64,000 bases of DNA from Chryseobacterium rhizoplanae (GCF_900182655.1 NZ_FXTC01000003.1:310001-374000); one strand, 5' to 3'. Counted from the stretch's first letter, positions 34,156-43,864 are shown. A program made the numbers and translations. The notes: a model not told the origin generated them from the sequence alone.

Positions 34156-35535
34156 ATGGAAAGTAAAAAAGAATTCTTCTTAGAGTGCTACAAACTAGGC
34201 ATCATCAAATTTGGTAGGTTTACCCTAAAAAGTGGTATTGAAAGTCCTTTTTATGTAGACTTAAGACCTTTGGCTTCAGATCCTAAAATTTTAAAAAATC
34301 TTGCTAATTATTTATTGGAAATGCTTCCATTGGATAATTTTGATTTAATCTGTGGAGTTCCTTATGCTGCTCTTCCTATGGCAACTGCAATGTCTCTGGA
34401 AAGCTATATTCCATTAATTATTAAAAGAAAAGAAGCTAAAAGCTACGGTACAAAAAAACTGATTGAAGGAATTTACCAGAAAGGACAAAACTGTCTTTTG
34501 GTAGAAGATGTGATCACCTCAGGAAAATCTTTGCTGGAAACTATTCCTGAAATAGAGCAGGAAGACCTTAAAGTGTCTGACATCGTTGTGGTATTAGACA
34601 GAGAGCAAGGTGGTAAACAGCTATTGGAAAGCAAAGGATATAGAGTACACACTCTTTTTAATATTTCGGAAGTATGTGATATTCTTCAGGAAACCGGTGA
34701 ATTGTCTGATGAAGAAGTAAAAAGAATTCAGGACTTCCTTCAGGGGAACCATATTCAGTTTGAGGAAGAAACAAGATCTTCTTACGAGCAGAAACTTCAG
34801 ACTGCACAACATTCAGTTTCAAAAAAATTACTGGAAACGGCTTTAGCAAAAAAATCAAACCTTATTGCTTCTGCAGATGTTACTACCACTCAGGAGTTAC
34901 TGGAGTTTGCTGAAAAAGTAGGACCTCACATTATTGCTTTAAAAACACATATTGATATTATTTCTGATTTTGATTACGAAAAAACGATCACACCTTTAAA
35001 AGCTATCGCTGCAAAACACCAGTTCTTACTGATGGAAGACAGAAAATTTGCTGACATTGGAAATACTCAGGAGCTTCAGTTCACAAGCGGGGTTTTCAAA
35101 ATTACAAATTGGGCAGATTTCGTAACGTCCCAGGTTATCGGAGGTTTTGAATCATTAGACTGTTTCCGCAATGTAGGAGTAGTAGCTATTGTAGGAATGT
35201 CTTCCAAAGGAGCCCTGACTACTGCAAGCTATCGTGAAGAGGCTTTAAAAGTAGCTTTATCTCATCCTAATGTAATTGGCGGCGTATCTCAGAACAAAAT
35301 TCCTGAAGATCTTTTACTATTCACTCCGGGAGTTAATCTTGCAGATTCTGGTGATGGTAAAGGACAACAGTACAATACTCCGGAACATGTGTTCAAAACG
35401 CTGCATACAGATTTTATCATTGTAGGAAGAGGAATCTACAAATCTGATAATCCTGAAGCTGCTGCGATCACTTATAAGACAGAGGGTTGGAACGCGTATA
35501 TTAATTCTTTGGAAAAAAAAGCAATTCAGGGTTAA
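34156..35535 (+). CDS. Bifunctional UMP synthase: OPRT-OMPDC fusion
   Basis: The 459-residue protein carries an N-terminal orotate phosphoribosyltransferase (PRPP loop VEDVITSGKS at 116-125, GVPYAALPMAT at 68-77) and a C-terminal orotidine-5'-phosphate decarboxylase (LKTHID at 262-267, catalytic EDRKFADIGNT at 294-304, GRGIY at 424-428). Together these turn orotate into UMP. The order and wording match the animal/plant UMP synthase; the DRKFADIGNT motif is the eukaryotic type, while most bacteria have a DLKFHDIPNT-like motif on a separate PyrF. It is a single gene. Cytoplasmic. Confidence 0.95.
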   Translation: MESKKEFFLECYKLGIIKFGRFTLKSGIESPFYVDLRPLASDPKILKNLANYLLEMLPLDNFDLICGVPYAALPMATAMSLESYIPLIIKRKEAKSYGTKKLIEGIYQKGQNCLLVEDVITSGKSLLETIPEIEQEDLKVSDIVVVLDREQGGKQLLESKGYRVHTLFNISEVCDILQETGELSDEEVKRIQDFLQGNHIQFEEETRSSYEQKLQTAQHSVSKKLLETALAKKSNLIASADVTTTQELLEFAEKVGPHIIALKTHIDIISDFDYEKTITPLKAIAAKHQFLLMEDRKFADIGNTQELQFTSGVFKITNWADFVTSQVIGGFESLDCFRNVGVVAIVGMSSKGALTTASYREEALKVALSHPNVIGGVSQNKIPEDLLLFTPGVNLADSGDGKGQQYNTPEHVFKTLHTDFIIVGRGIYKSDNPEAAAITYKTEGWNAYINSLEKKAIQG

Positions 35536-35573
35536 AATCCTATAAAGTATTTACAAAATAAGTTATATTTGGG

Positions 35574-35581
35574 CTTTATCA
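35574..35581 (+). promoter_or_regulatory. -7 element before the peptidase-like gene
   Basis: TATATTTG, 7 bases before the TTG start at 35589. Confidence 0.45.
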
Positions 35582-35588
35582 CGAATAT

Positions 35589-38411
35589 TTGAAAAAGATC
35601 AGCATTTGCCTTATTTTGTTCTGGGGAGCCGCACAGGTTTCTGCACAGAAAGACAGCATCTATATTGAAGCTAAACTGTCTCCTGACAAAAAGAACCTTG
35701 AGATCAGTCAGGAAATTGTTTATTACAATCATTCTGAAAAAGACCTGCAGACCGTAAAACTCCTGAATTGGGTTTCCGCCTACAACAGACGCGGAACTTC
35801 TTTAGTCTACAGAAAACTGGAAGACAGAAATACTGATTTGCATTTTGCGAAAAGCGATCAATTGGGAAAACTTCTTGAACTGAATGTTAAGAATTCTGAC
35901 AATGAAGTTATTCCCGTCAATACAATCTCAGATGAAAATCTTTTTATTCCTCTGAAAAATGTATTAAAACCTGGCGAAAGCGTCACGTTACAACTGCAAT
36001 ACCGGATGCAGCTTCCCGATAAAACTTTTACGGGATACGGAACATCCTCTCAGAATACAGTATTAAAATATTTCTTTATTGTTCCGGATCATTTTGATCC
36101 GGACAATATTTCCGAAAGAAACTACCATGATATTGAAGAACCCGTAAGTTTTAATACTTTCTGGACCGTCAACTTTGATATTCCCGTAAATAATTTTGTG
36201 GAAGGTAATCTTCCTCAGGTTCAGATGAACTCATTCAAAGGATATCTGGATTCAGATCCTGAGTTTTTGATTTCGACAACAGGCTACCCTTCTATAAAAA
36301 CCAATGTTGACGGGGCTGAAACTGAAATTAAGTTTGGATATAACCTGAAACCGGAAGAAAAACAGAATCTGGAGTTTTATCTTCCTTTACAATTAAAATT
36401 CCTGAAAGAAAGAATTGGTATTCTTCCGAAAAGTATTTTTATTTCTGATAAATTCAGAGCTAAGGAAGACTTTTTCGGAAATAATGATATTACTTTCTGG
36501 AAATTCAGATTTCAGCTTTTTACGAATGCTGAAAAAACAGATCTGGATTATTTTGGAATCATCGCCAAGAAAATTCTTGATGAAAATGTGATTGCTGATA
36601 AAGAAAAAGACCATTGGTTCAAAAATGGTTTAAAATCTTACCTGGAAATCCAGTATCTGAAAAAATTCTATGCTGATACAAAACTTTTAGGAACCCTTCC
36701 TGAAACCAGAGTATTTGGAATAAAGCCTTTAAAATTTTTCCATGCGTCCAAGGTAAAACTTCTGGATCGTTACGGACTTTCTTATCAGTATATCATGCTG
36801 CAAAATCTTGATCAGAAGATTGATGAGCATTTCCCTGTTTTAAGCAATTTCAATGACATGGCTGTCAGCAGCTTCGAAACCGGAAGTTTGTTCAATTATT
36901 CAGCGGATAAAATGGGATATGATCATTTCAATGATATTGTAAAAGATTATATTTCCCAGAATTCCGGAAAAAGAATACATCCTGAAGGTTTTCTAACTTC
37001 ACTTTCTGAAAAGGATAAATCAACAAATTATCTTTCAAACTTTTTCAGGCAGAAAAACAGAGTCGATTTCAAATTAAAAAACATTCGGAAAGAAAACGAT
37101 TCTCTTCAAATAAACATTACAAAAAATACAGATACTTCTATTCCTGTAAAACTGGAAACCGAAACCCGAGAAGGAGAAAAGAAAGCGTACTGGATAGATA
37201 CTGATGAAAATGAACGTATGTCAAGTCTGACGCTTCCTGCTTCAGAAAACATTTATAAAATCACCCTAAACAGCGGTTATATTTTCCCTGAATCAAATTA
37301 CAGGGATAATTTTCTGTATGCAAAAGGAATTTTTTCCAACGCAAAAAAAATTAAGCTTAAATTCATAAAAGACATTCCGAATCCTGAATATAACGAAATT
37401 TATCTCAGTCCAAGAGTACGTTTCAACAATACATATGATAAATTCCTTCTGGGAGTTAACTTAAAAAACCAATCTTTATTTGATCAGAAATTCCTGTATT
37501 CATTTACGCCAACCTACAGTACCGGAACAGGAAAGCTGACAGGTTCTGGAGCCGTTTCCTACTCTATTCTGCCTGCCGAAAGCATTATCCGAAGTTTAAC
37601 CTTTGGAGTTTCCGGTTCTTATTTCCATTACGATTATGGATTAGCCTACAGAAAGAGTTCAATAGCTACCTCTGTCAACTTCAGAAAAAATCCCAGAAGT
37701 ACCGTTAGCAGAAGTATCGGAGTTTCCTATAACTATTTTGAAAGAGATCTGAGCCCTAAAATGATTGCCAATAATGACTACAGCAAATACAATGTCTGGA
37801 CTGTTGGATATGGCTATAGTGACAGCCAGATGATCCATGAAAAAAGTTTCAGTCTGAGTACGCAGGGAATGGAGGATTTTAATAAAATAACAGCTGAAGG
37901 TTTCTATAGATGGGAATTTGCTCCTAAACAAAAGCTAAGTTTACGTTTGTTTGCCGGATACTTCTTAAGAAATAACACAAGAAACAACCTTTTTGACTAT
38001 GGAATTTCGAGGGTTTCCAACTACTCTTTCTCTTACAATCTTTTGGGAGAAAGTGCCAGTAGCGGTCTGCTTTCACAACAGTTTATATTAGCTGATGGTG
38101 GTTTCAAATCATTCCTGCCGGGAACGGTAAACCAATGGATCACTTCTGCCAACGTAGATTCAAGTGTATGGAAAATTTTCCATGTGTATGCAGATGCCGG
38201 AGTTTACAAAAACAAAGATCTTCCTGCTAAATTCATATGGGATACCGGAGTTAAAGTAAGAATCATCCCGGATTTCCTGGAAGTTTATTTCCCGATACAG
38301 TCTTCTTTAGGATTTGAGCCTTCATTTAAAGATTATGGAAAACGCATCCGATATACATTGATTCTTAATCTTGGTTCCATCATCAATGCAGCAAGAAGAG
38401 GCTGGTATTAA
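35589..38411 (+). CDS. M1-like peptidase domain without zinc motif, fused to a C-terminal barrel
   Basis: The 940-residue protein starts with TTG and a signal peptide (KKISICLILFWGAAQVSAQ). The first 520 residues resemble M1 aminopeptidases (a beta-sandwich start, then a helical region where WFKNGLKSYLEIQYLKK stands at the place of the usual WLNEGFATYLE). The zinc-binding HExxH expected before it is absent (FGIIAKKILDENV), and the third ligand Glu is replaced by Lys-Asn. The last 300 residues show alternating strands with a terminal aromatic Tyr, as in outer-membrane barrels. It is probably catalytically inactive and membrane-bound; its role is not known. Confidence 0.68.
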   Translation: MKKISICLILFWGAAQVSAQKDSIYIEAKLSPDKKNLEISQEIVYYNHSEKDLQTVKLLNWVSAYNRRGTSLVYRKLEDRNTDLHFAKSDQLGKLLELNVKNSDNEVIPVNTISDENLFIPLKNVLKPGESVTLQLQYRMQLPDKTFTGYGTSSQNTVLKYFFIVPDHFDPDNISERNYHDIEEPVSFNTFWTVNFDIPVNNFVEGNLPQVQMNSFKGYLDSDPEFLISTTGYPSIKTNVDGAETEIKFGYNLKPEEKQNLEFYLPLQLKFLKERIGILPKSIFISDKFRAKEDFFGNNDITFWKFRFQLFTNAEKTDLDYFGIIAKKILDENVIADKEKDHWFKNGLKSYLEIQYLKKFYADTKLLGTLPETRVFGIKPLKFFHASKVKLLDRYGLSYQYIMLQNLDQKIDEHFPVLSNFNDMAVSSFETGSLFNYSADKMGYDHFNDIVKDYISQNSGKRIHPEGFLTSLSEKDKSTNYLSNFFRQKNRVDFKLKNIRKENDSLQINITKNTDTSIPVKLETETREGEKKAYWIDTDENERMSSLTLPASENIYKITLNSGYIFPESNYRDNFLYAKGIFSNAKKIKLKFIKDIPNPEYNEIYLSPRVRFNNTYDKFLLGVNLKNQSLFDQKFLYSFTPTYSTGTGKLTGSGAVSYSILPAESIIRSLTFGVSGSYFHYDYGLAYRKSSIATSVNFRKNPRSTVSRSIGVSYNYFERDLSPKMIANNDYSKYNVWTVGYGYSDSQMIHEKSFSLSTQGMEDFNKITAEGFYRWEFAPKQKLSLRLFAGYFLRNNTRNNLFDYGISRVSNYSFSYNLLGESASSGLLSQQFILADGGFKSFLPGTVNQWITSANVDSSVWKIFHVYADAGVYKNKDLPAKFIWDTGVKVRIIPDFLEVYFPIQSSLGFEPSFKDYGKRIRYTLILNLGSIINAARRGWY

Positions 38412-38452
38412 AATACCGGAAAAAAGATAGTCTCAGAATCAAATAATTTGGC

Positions 38453-38537
38453 TTTGTCATTCTGACGAAGGAAGAATCTTATAAATAGCCGGACTTATGA
38501 GATTCTTCACTACATTTACATTCCGTTCAGAATGACA
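38453..38537. repeat. Fold-back intergenic repeat (GTCATTC family)
   Basis: TGTCATTCTGA (38455-38465) matches the inverted TCAGAATGACA (38527-38537) perfectly, and the inner AGAATCTTATAA pairs with TTATGAGATTCTT. Same design as 13487-13563. Confidence 0.7.
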
Positions 38538-38566
38538 TTTAACAAAGATGCTATTTTTTATTAAAA

Positions 38567-39376
38567 CTAATCTTTTATAATTTTCTGTGAGATCGGAATA
38601 TTATTAATGGTTCCGGTAACAATATAAGTTCCTTTTGGAAGCTCTGCAATATCAAGAGTTGAGGCTAATTTTGTAGGTGATTTTTTTACAATCTGCCTGT
38701 AGGTATCGTAGACTTTTACATCCTTCACATCAGTTCCGAAGACAATTTTACTGTCCTTTATAAAAGGGTTTTGCACAAAACCGGACTTCACACTGCCCTC
38801 CAGGGAAAAATCAGCCCTATTATCATTACTGTCTACTAATGTCCTTTTTATAGCAGTGGTCGTAGTTGGAGAAGGAGCTGGTCCATCTCCTTTAAACTGA
38901 TCTGCATTTGATCCATATCCTACAAAATCAAGGACATTAGATGCAGATGGTCCGGTAACCTGTACGATGTTTCCTGCCAGAGCAACCTTTCCTGACACAC
39001 TGGAAATTCTTAATCCGGAGGATGTATTGGGTGTTCCATCAAAATTGACAACAGTAGTTGCGATAAAATCCGGAGTTGGTAAATTCTCAACACCGCCATT
39101 GATTGCCGATTCCTGAATCAAATACGTTTCTTCAGGACCCAAAGTAAAATCCGGCAGCGTATGATATTCAGTAAAAGCTCCAATGGCCGGAGCATATTGT
39201 ATACTTGCGCCAGTCAAAGAAACAAAATTCGTCCCAATGTTTTTGAGTACAATATAATTATTCTTCAATATGGCACCTGAATCTGCATTGCCGCCATAAA
39301 TCTCATTAATTACAATCTGGGCATTTGAAAAGGCAGTTAATGATACAAGCCCGACAAGAGTAAAGATTTTTTTCAT
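38567..39376 (-). CDS. Secreted lamin-tail-domain protein with type IX sorting domain
   Basis: From ATG 39376 the protein has 269 residues, with a signal peptide (MKKIFTLVGLVSLTAFSNAQ). A lamin-tail-like (LTD) beta-sandwich follows (IVINEIYGGNADSGAILKNNYIVLKN...), then a C-terminal Por secretion domain of about 70 residues ending in GTYIVTGTINNIPISQKIIKD. The sorting domain is nearly identical to that of the next upstream gene (39536-40405), so they are likely paralogues in that part. Exported by the type IX system to the surface. Confidence 0.88.
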   Translation of the reverse strand: MKKIFTLVGLVSLTAFSNAQIVINEIYGGNADSGAILKNNYIVLKNIGTNFVSLTGASIQYAPAIGAFTEYHTLPDFTLGPEETYLIQESAINGGVENLPTPDFIATTVVNFDGTPNTSSGLRISSVSGKVALAGNIVQVTGPSASNVLDFVGYGSNADQFKGDGPAPSPTTTTAIKRTLVDSNDNRADFSLEGSVKSGFVQNPFIKDSKIVFGTDVKDVKVYDTYRQIVKKSPTKLASTLDIAELPKGTYIVTGTINNIPISQKIIKD

Positions 39377-39487
39377 CGTAATAATTTTTAGCAATGGATT
39401 TGTAATAAAAACATCAAAAACAATACCACCAAATTAAGAAATAAACAGCATATAAAAATCTAAAAATCAGTAAATAATTGTATAAAA

Positions 39488-39518
39488 AAACAGCCGTTTC
39501 AATGAAACGGCTGTTTGT
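39488..39518 (-). terminator. Terminator after the 39.5-40.4 kb gene
   Basis: AAACAGCCGTTT and AAACGGCTGTTT form a perfect stem with loop CAATG; on the minus strand seven T follow. Confidence 0.85.
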
Positions 39519-39535
39519 ATTTTTATCTCAGGAGA

Positions 39536-40405
39536 TTAGTCTTTAAGGACTTTTTGAGAAACCGGTTGGTTGTTTACTGTACCCGTTACGATATAGTTTC
39601 CTTTTGCCAGTTCAGCAATATTGACCGTTCCGTTTTGTTTCACAGAACCTTCTTTTACAAGCTGCCCGGACATGTTGAAAACTTTTACGTCTTTTACATC
39701 AGATCCGAAAACAATCTCATTGTTTTTAACAAAAGAATTCTTTACGAAGTTCCCTGATTTTGTGTTTTTAGCATCAATAACAGCCAGAGAAGCAGTAGAC
39801 GAAGTAACAGTTAAAGAAATATCATCTATTCTCCAGTTGGCAGTACCAAGAGAAGGAGTTCCTGTACCAGGACTGTCACTTCCATAGATTCTTAAGGTAA
39901 CCGGAGCTGATTCTGCACCTACCAGATTAGCACCTGAAAAAGCGATATTATTCAATGTCCATGTACTATTATTGTTAACATTTACAGTACCTATCGCCGT
40001 TGTATAGTTATCAATGCTGGAATATACTGTAATCTTTCCAGGTCCTGTAGATGTTCCTCTTGATCCTAAATTTAAAGAATTCAAAGTTACTTTATTACCA
40101 GCCACAGGAGTAACGGTTACACTAAAATAAGTACTGGTAGCAGTAGAAAGAGCTTCTTTAAAAGCAGCAGCGCCAAAATTGCTTGAACCACTTGCTCCTG
40201 TATATCCAGAAGATACTGATGAAGTAGTAATTAAAGTTGTAGTACCATTATTATTACCCTGAGTTGCTGCAAATGCTACACTTGAAATATTTGCATTTGT
40301 GCCGGAAATAGGATTTACAGAACTACCATCCCAAAGGTAAGTTGTTTGTGCAAAAGCAACTGCACTCATCATTACTGTTGCAAAAAGAGAATAAAATTTT
40401 TTCAT
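39536..40405 (-). CDS. Type IX-secreted surface protein
   Basis: The 289-residue protein has a signal peptide (MKKFYSLFATVMMSAVAFAQ), a beta-rich body with a carbohydrate-binding-like sandwich (Ser/Thr/Gly-rich), and a C-terminal sorting domain (VFGSDVKDVKVFNMSGQLVKEGS, then IAELAKGNYIVTGTVNNQPVSQKVLKD). The body contains no enzyme motif I recognise. Its sorting domain matches that of the 38567-39376 gene downstream. Confidence 0.85.
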   Translation of the reverse strand: MKKFYSLFATVMMSAVAFAQTTYLWDGSSVNPISGTNANISSVAFAATQGNNNGTTTLITTSSVSSGYTGASGSSNFGAAAFKEALSTATSTYFSVTVTPVAGNKVTLNSLNLGSRGTSTGPGKITVYSSIDNYTTAIGTVNVNNNSTWTLNNIAFSGANLVGAESAPVTLRIYGSDSPGTGTPSLGTANWRIDDISLTVTSSTASLAVIDAKNTKSGNFVKNSFVKNNEIVFGSDVKDVKVFNMSGQLVKEGSVKQNGTVNIAELAKGNYIVTGTVNNQPVSQKVLKD

Positions 40406-40560
40406 GATTTAAATTTTTTTGTTGTTAATAATTTTTTTCCCTAGCAAAACTACATTCTAATTTTTTTTCCGGGACAATAAAGAGGTTAAGTTTTTGTTAA
40501 TTATAGTTGACCCCTTAATGTTAACATTTTTTAATTATTTTTACGAATTATTTTTAAAAG

Positions 40561-43500
40561 TTGCGGAATTTCATCATTCTATTCGTTTTGTTCTTTTTAG
40601 GCATATTTTCAGGAAATGCTCAGGTATTTTCATGGAAAAACCCCAATGTGCCTGAAGACAGCATTAAAAGGGATAGTATTCTTGCCGCACGGCTGGAGCA
40701 GGACATCTTTGCCAAAGATACCCTGGATTTCATAAGAACACACAATAAGATCATTATTGATGAAGCTGTACTGGCAAAAAATGATAAAAAAAGATTCTTA
40801 GGAGAGCTTAATTCAAAGGGTTCCATTATCCGTGGGATTACTTTCGGTAACAACCAGGGACAATCTGTACAAAGTTCTATGGATTTGCAGATTTCAGGAC
40901 GTCTGTCAAAAGATGTTACTATTTTAGCCAGTATTTCAGATCATAACCTTCCTATTCAGGCTGATGGGTATACTCAGACTTTAGAGGAATTTGACAAAAT
41001 TTATATGCAGCTTAACATCAAGGAAAAGTCTATTCTCAGAGCCGGACACCTTGATCTTGTAGAGGCCAAAAATTATTTTGCAAAATACCAACGAAGAAGT
41101 ATGGGACTTCAGTTCCAGACAGAATTTGGAAAGGAAAACAAAACATTGATCGATATTTCTGCCGGTGTTGCACGAAGTGAATTCCACAGAATCCGTTTTC
41201 AAGGGGTTGAAGGTAACCAGGGACCTTACCGTCTGACCGGTAAAAACGGTGAACAGTTTATCACATTAATCTCAGGATCTGAGCAGGTCTTCATTGATGG
41301 TATCTTAATGAAACGAGGGGAAAACCAGGATTATATCATCAATTACAATACAGGTGAGGTTACTTTTACCAGTTTCCGTCCTATTTTTCAACAGAATTTC
41401 ATTACGATCTCTTATAACTACGCCAACAGGAATTATTCAAGATATTTATTTACCGGAAAGCTTGAGCATCAGAGAGAGAAATTCAAAGTGGGCCTAAACT
41501 GGTTTATGGAAAATGACAACAAAAACGCTCCTCTTTCTTTAAATCTCTCCAAGGAAGATGAACAAATTCTTGCTGAAGCAGGTAATGATCCCAACCTGAT
41601 GTATGCACCATCAGGAGTTGTTACCGAATATGATGTGAATAAAATTTTATACAAATTAAACTCTGCCGGGAATTTCTACGAATTTTCTACTGATCCTAAC
41701 TTAACACTTTATCAGGTTTCTTTTACGTATTTCGGAGCTAATCTGGGAGATTATAAAATAGCACAGACCACCAATAACGGGCGTGTTTTTGAATATGTTG
41801 GTCCTAATGCCGGAGATTACAGAGCGGTAAGAAAACTTCCTTCACCTCAGAAATCACAGGTATATTCCCTGAACTCTGAGTATTTATTGAATGAAGGAAA
41901 AATAGGAGCTGATATTTCCCTGAGTAATTATGATGTCAATTTGTTTTCATCAAAGGATTCTGATCAGAATATGGGCTATGCTTGGCGTATTTTCGGGAAT
42001 AAAAGCTTTACGAAGAACACATGGAAGGGAACTCCAAGTTTTGAATATCAGTATATAGACAGACAGTTTCATATTCTTGACCGTATCAATGATGTGGAAT
42101 TCTCCAGAGATTTTAACCTTACACAGGAATTTAACAACAGGACACAAAACAGGTTTATTTTCAGCTTCCTGAATAAATGGAATAATAAGTCTACCTTAAA
42201 CTACCGTGTCAATTATCTGAATGAACAGGATTCTTACAAAGGACTTAAAAACGACCTGGATTTCGGATGGATCACTGGAAAACTGTTTACCAAAGGAAAT
42301 TTATCTTATTTGAGTACCAATGCCACTCTTCAGGATACAAAATTTATCCGCGGAGGAATTTCAACTGAATTTACCGGTAAAAAAGGAAGCTGGGCCATTG
42401 GTGGAAGCATGGAACACAATGAGAAAAAGTATAATGACACTCAGCTTATGGATGTCACAAGTTTCAGCTGGAAAGAAATCTTTTTGCAAAAAAAGATCGG
42501 TGACAGTACAAGAACCAAGCTATTGGCAAAAGTATACATGAGAGATAATGATTCTGTGCGTGACAACAGGCTTCAGAATATGAACAATATTTTAGGTTTC
42601 ATGGCAGAAAGTCAGATCATCAAAACGGAAAGAACTACATTAAATGCTTTAATCCACTACAGAAAATTTTTCTACTCGGGTGCGGAAGGTGATGTTACCC
42701 GAAATAATGACTTCGTTGTTGGAAATATTCTATACAATCAACAGCTGTTCAGAAATGGGATGCGTCTTCAGGCCTTCTATGAACTTGGAAACGGACAGGA
42801 AGCACAGCGGGAATTCCAGTACATTAAAGTAACAGATGGACAGGGTGTATATAAATGGACAGATTATAACGGAGACGGCATCCAGCAGCTTGACGAATTT
42901 GAAATTGCCGAATATTCCGATCTTGCTCAATATATTCGTGTGTATACCAATTCCGTAAGATATATTCCTTCCAATAAAAATAAGTTACAGCTGGCATTAT
43001 TTGTCAATCCGGCCATTGTTTTCAACTCAGAAAACGGATTTTTAAAGCGTTGGAATTTCAACATTTCATTGAATTCCCAAAACTCATTCTATAAAAAGGA
43101 TAAAGTTCTTGTGCTGAATCCTTTTGAAAAAAACAGCGATCAGATCCTTAAAAATCAAAATATACTGGCTTCTGTACAATTCAATCCTACCGATAAATCG
43201 GGCTGGAATGGTAACTACAGATTCATCACAAACGATAACCTCATCAATGCCAATTTCAGTAATGAAGAGCGTGAACAAACCTCCCATTTCCTGAATATCG
43301 GATACTGGTTCAATAAAGAATTCAGAGTGGATTGGGAAAATTCAGTTCATGATATCCAAAACTCTTCGCAATTATTTAAAACAAGGGATTATCGTCTCAA
43401 TAATTTTGAAACAAAGCCCAAGGCCACTTATAAATTTACAGATGCCATACAGGCTGAATTATCCTCTGCTTTCCGTCAAAAACAAAGACTTGATGGTGAA

Positions 43501-43788
43501 GAGCTTCTTAAGGCTTTTGATGTTACAGGAACTATCCAATGGGAGCGCAGAAAAACATCGATCCGTGGAAACTTCTCATTCATCAGCAACAATTTTACCG
43601 GAAACAATTTCAGTATTGTAGGAAACCAGATGCTGGATGGTTTGAAGCCGGGGAAAAACCAGGTATGGAGTGTATTTATTCAGCAGGCAATCAACTCATT
43701 TATCCAGCTGAATCTTAATTATGAAGGAAGAAATTCGGGTGACCGGACCATTCATATCGGAAGTATGCAGGTAAAAGCAAGTTTCTAA
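40561..43788 (+). CDS. Very large predicted outer-membrane protein of unknown function
   Basis: The 1075-residue protein starts with TTG (40561) and a signal peptide (RNFIILFVLFFLGIFSGNAQ). The N-terminal third carries GSIIRGITFGNNQGQSVQSSM, DLQISGRLSKDVTILASISD and FRPIFQQNFITISYNYANR, similar to other flavobacterial surface proteins of unassigned function. The rest alternates aromatic and polar residues in strand-like stretches and ends in a Phe (IHIGSMQVKASF), as in outer-membrane barrels. It is transcribed alone between type IX-secreted proteins. No function is assigned. Confidence 0.75.
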   Translation: MRNFIILFVLFFLGIFSGNAQVFSWKNPNVPEDSIKRDSILAARLEQDIFAKDTLDFIRTHNKIIIDEAVLAKNDKKRFLGELNSKGSIIRGITFGNNQGQSVQSSMDLQISGRLSKDVTILASISDHNLPIQADGYTQTLEEFDKIYMQLNIKEKSILRAGHLDLVEAKNYFAKYQRRSMGLQFQTEFGKENKTLIDISAGVARSEFHRIRFQGVEGNQGPYRLTGKNGEQFITLISGSEQVFIDGILMKRGENQDYIINYNTGEVTFTSFRPIFQQNFITISYNYANRNYSRYLFTGKLEHQREKFKVGLNWFMENDNKNAPLSLNLSKEDEQILAEAGNDPNLMYAPSGVVTEYDVNKILYKLNSAGNFYEFSTDPNLTLYQVSFTYFGANLGDYKIAQTTNNGRVFEYVGPNAGDYRAVRKLPSPQKSQVYSLNSEYLLNEGKIGADISLSNYDVNLFSSKDSDQNMGYAWRIFGNKSFTKNTWKGTPSFEYQYIDRQFHILDRINDVEFSRDFNLTQEFNNRTQNRFIFSFLNKWNNKSTLNYRVNYLNEQDSYKGLKNDLDFGWITGKLFTKGNLSYLSTNATLQDTKFIRGGISTEFTGKKGSWAIGGSMEHNEKKYNDTQLMDVTSFSWKEIFLQKKIGDSTRTKLLAKVYMRDNDSVRDNRLQNMNNILGFMAESQIIKTERTTLNALIHYRKFFYSGAEGDVTRNNDFVVGNILYNQQLFRNGMRLQAFYELGNGQEAQREFQYIKVTDGQGVYKWTDYNGDGIQQLDEFEIAEYSDLAQYIRVYTNSVRYIPSNKNKLQLALFVNPAIVFNSENGFLKRWNFNISLNSQNSFYKKDKVLVLNPFEKNSDQILKNQNILASVQFNPTDKSGWNGNYRFITNDNLINANFSNEEREQTSHFLNIGYWFNKEFRVDWENSVHDIQNSSQLFKTRDYRLNNFETKPKATYKFTDAIQAELSSAFRQKQRLDGEELLKAFDVTGTIQWERRKTSIRGNFSFISNNFTGNNFSIVGNQMLDGLKPGKNQVWSVFIQQAINSFIQLNLNYEGRNSGDRTIHIGSMQVKASF

Positions 43789-43815
43789 GTTGAACAGTTC
43801 CTTTTTTACCATAAA

Positions 43816-43845
43816 AAATCCCCAATATCACTATTGGGGATTTGT
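43816..43845. terminator. Bidirectional terminator between convergent genes
   Basis: AAATCCCCAATA (43816-43827) pairs with TATTGGGGATTT (43832-43843), loop TCAC, between the genes ending at 43788 (+) and 43865 (-). Confidence 0.85.
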
Positions 43846-43864
43846 ATTGATTATTAGTTAATTT

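Noticed and set aside
43349..43621. Plus-strand frame of 90 codons inside the 1075-residue gene
   Set aside because: Out-of-frame shadow of the larger gene.
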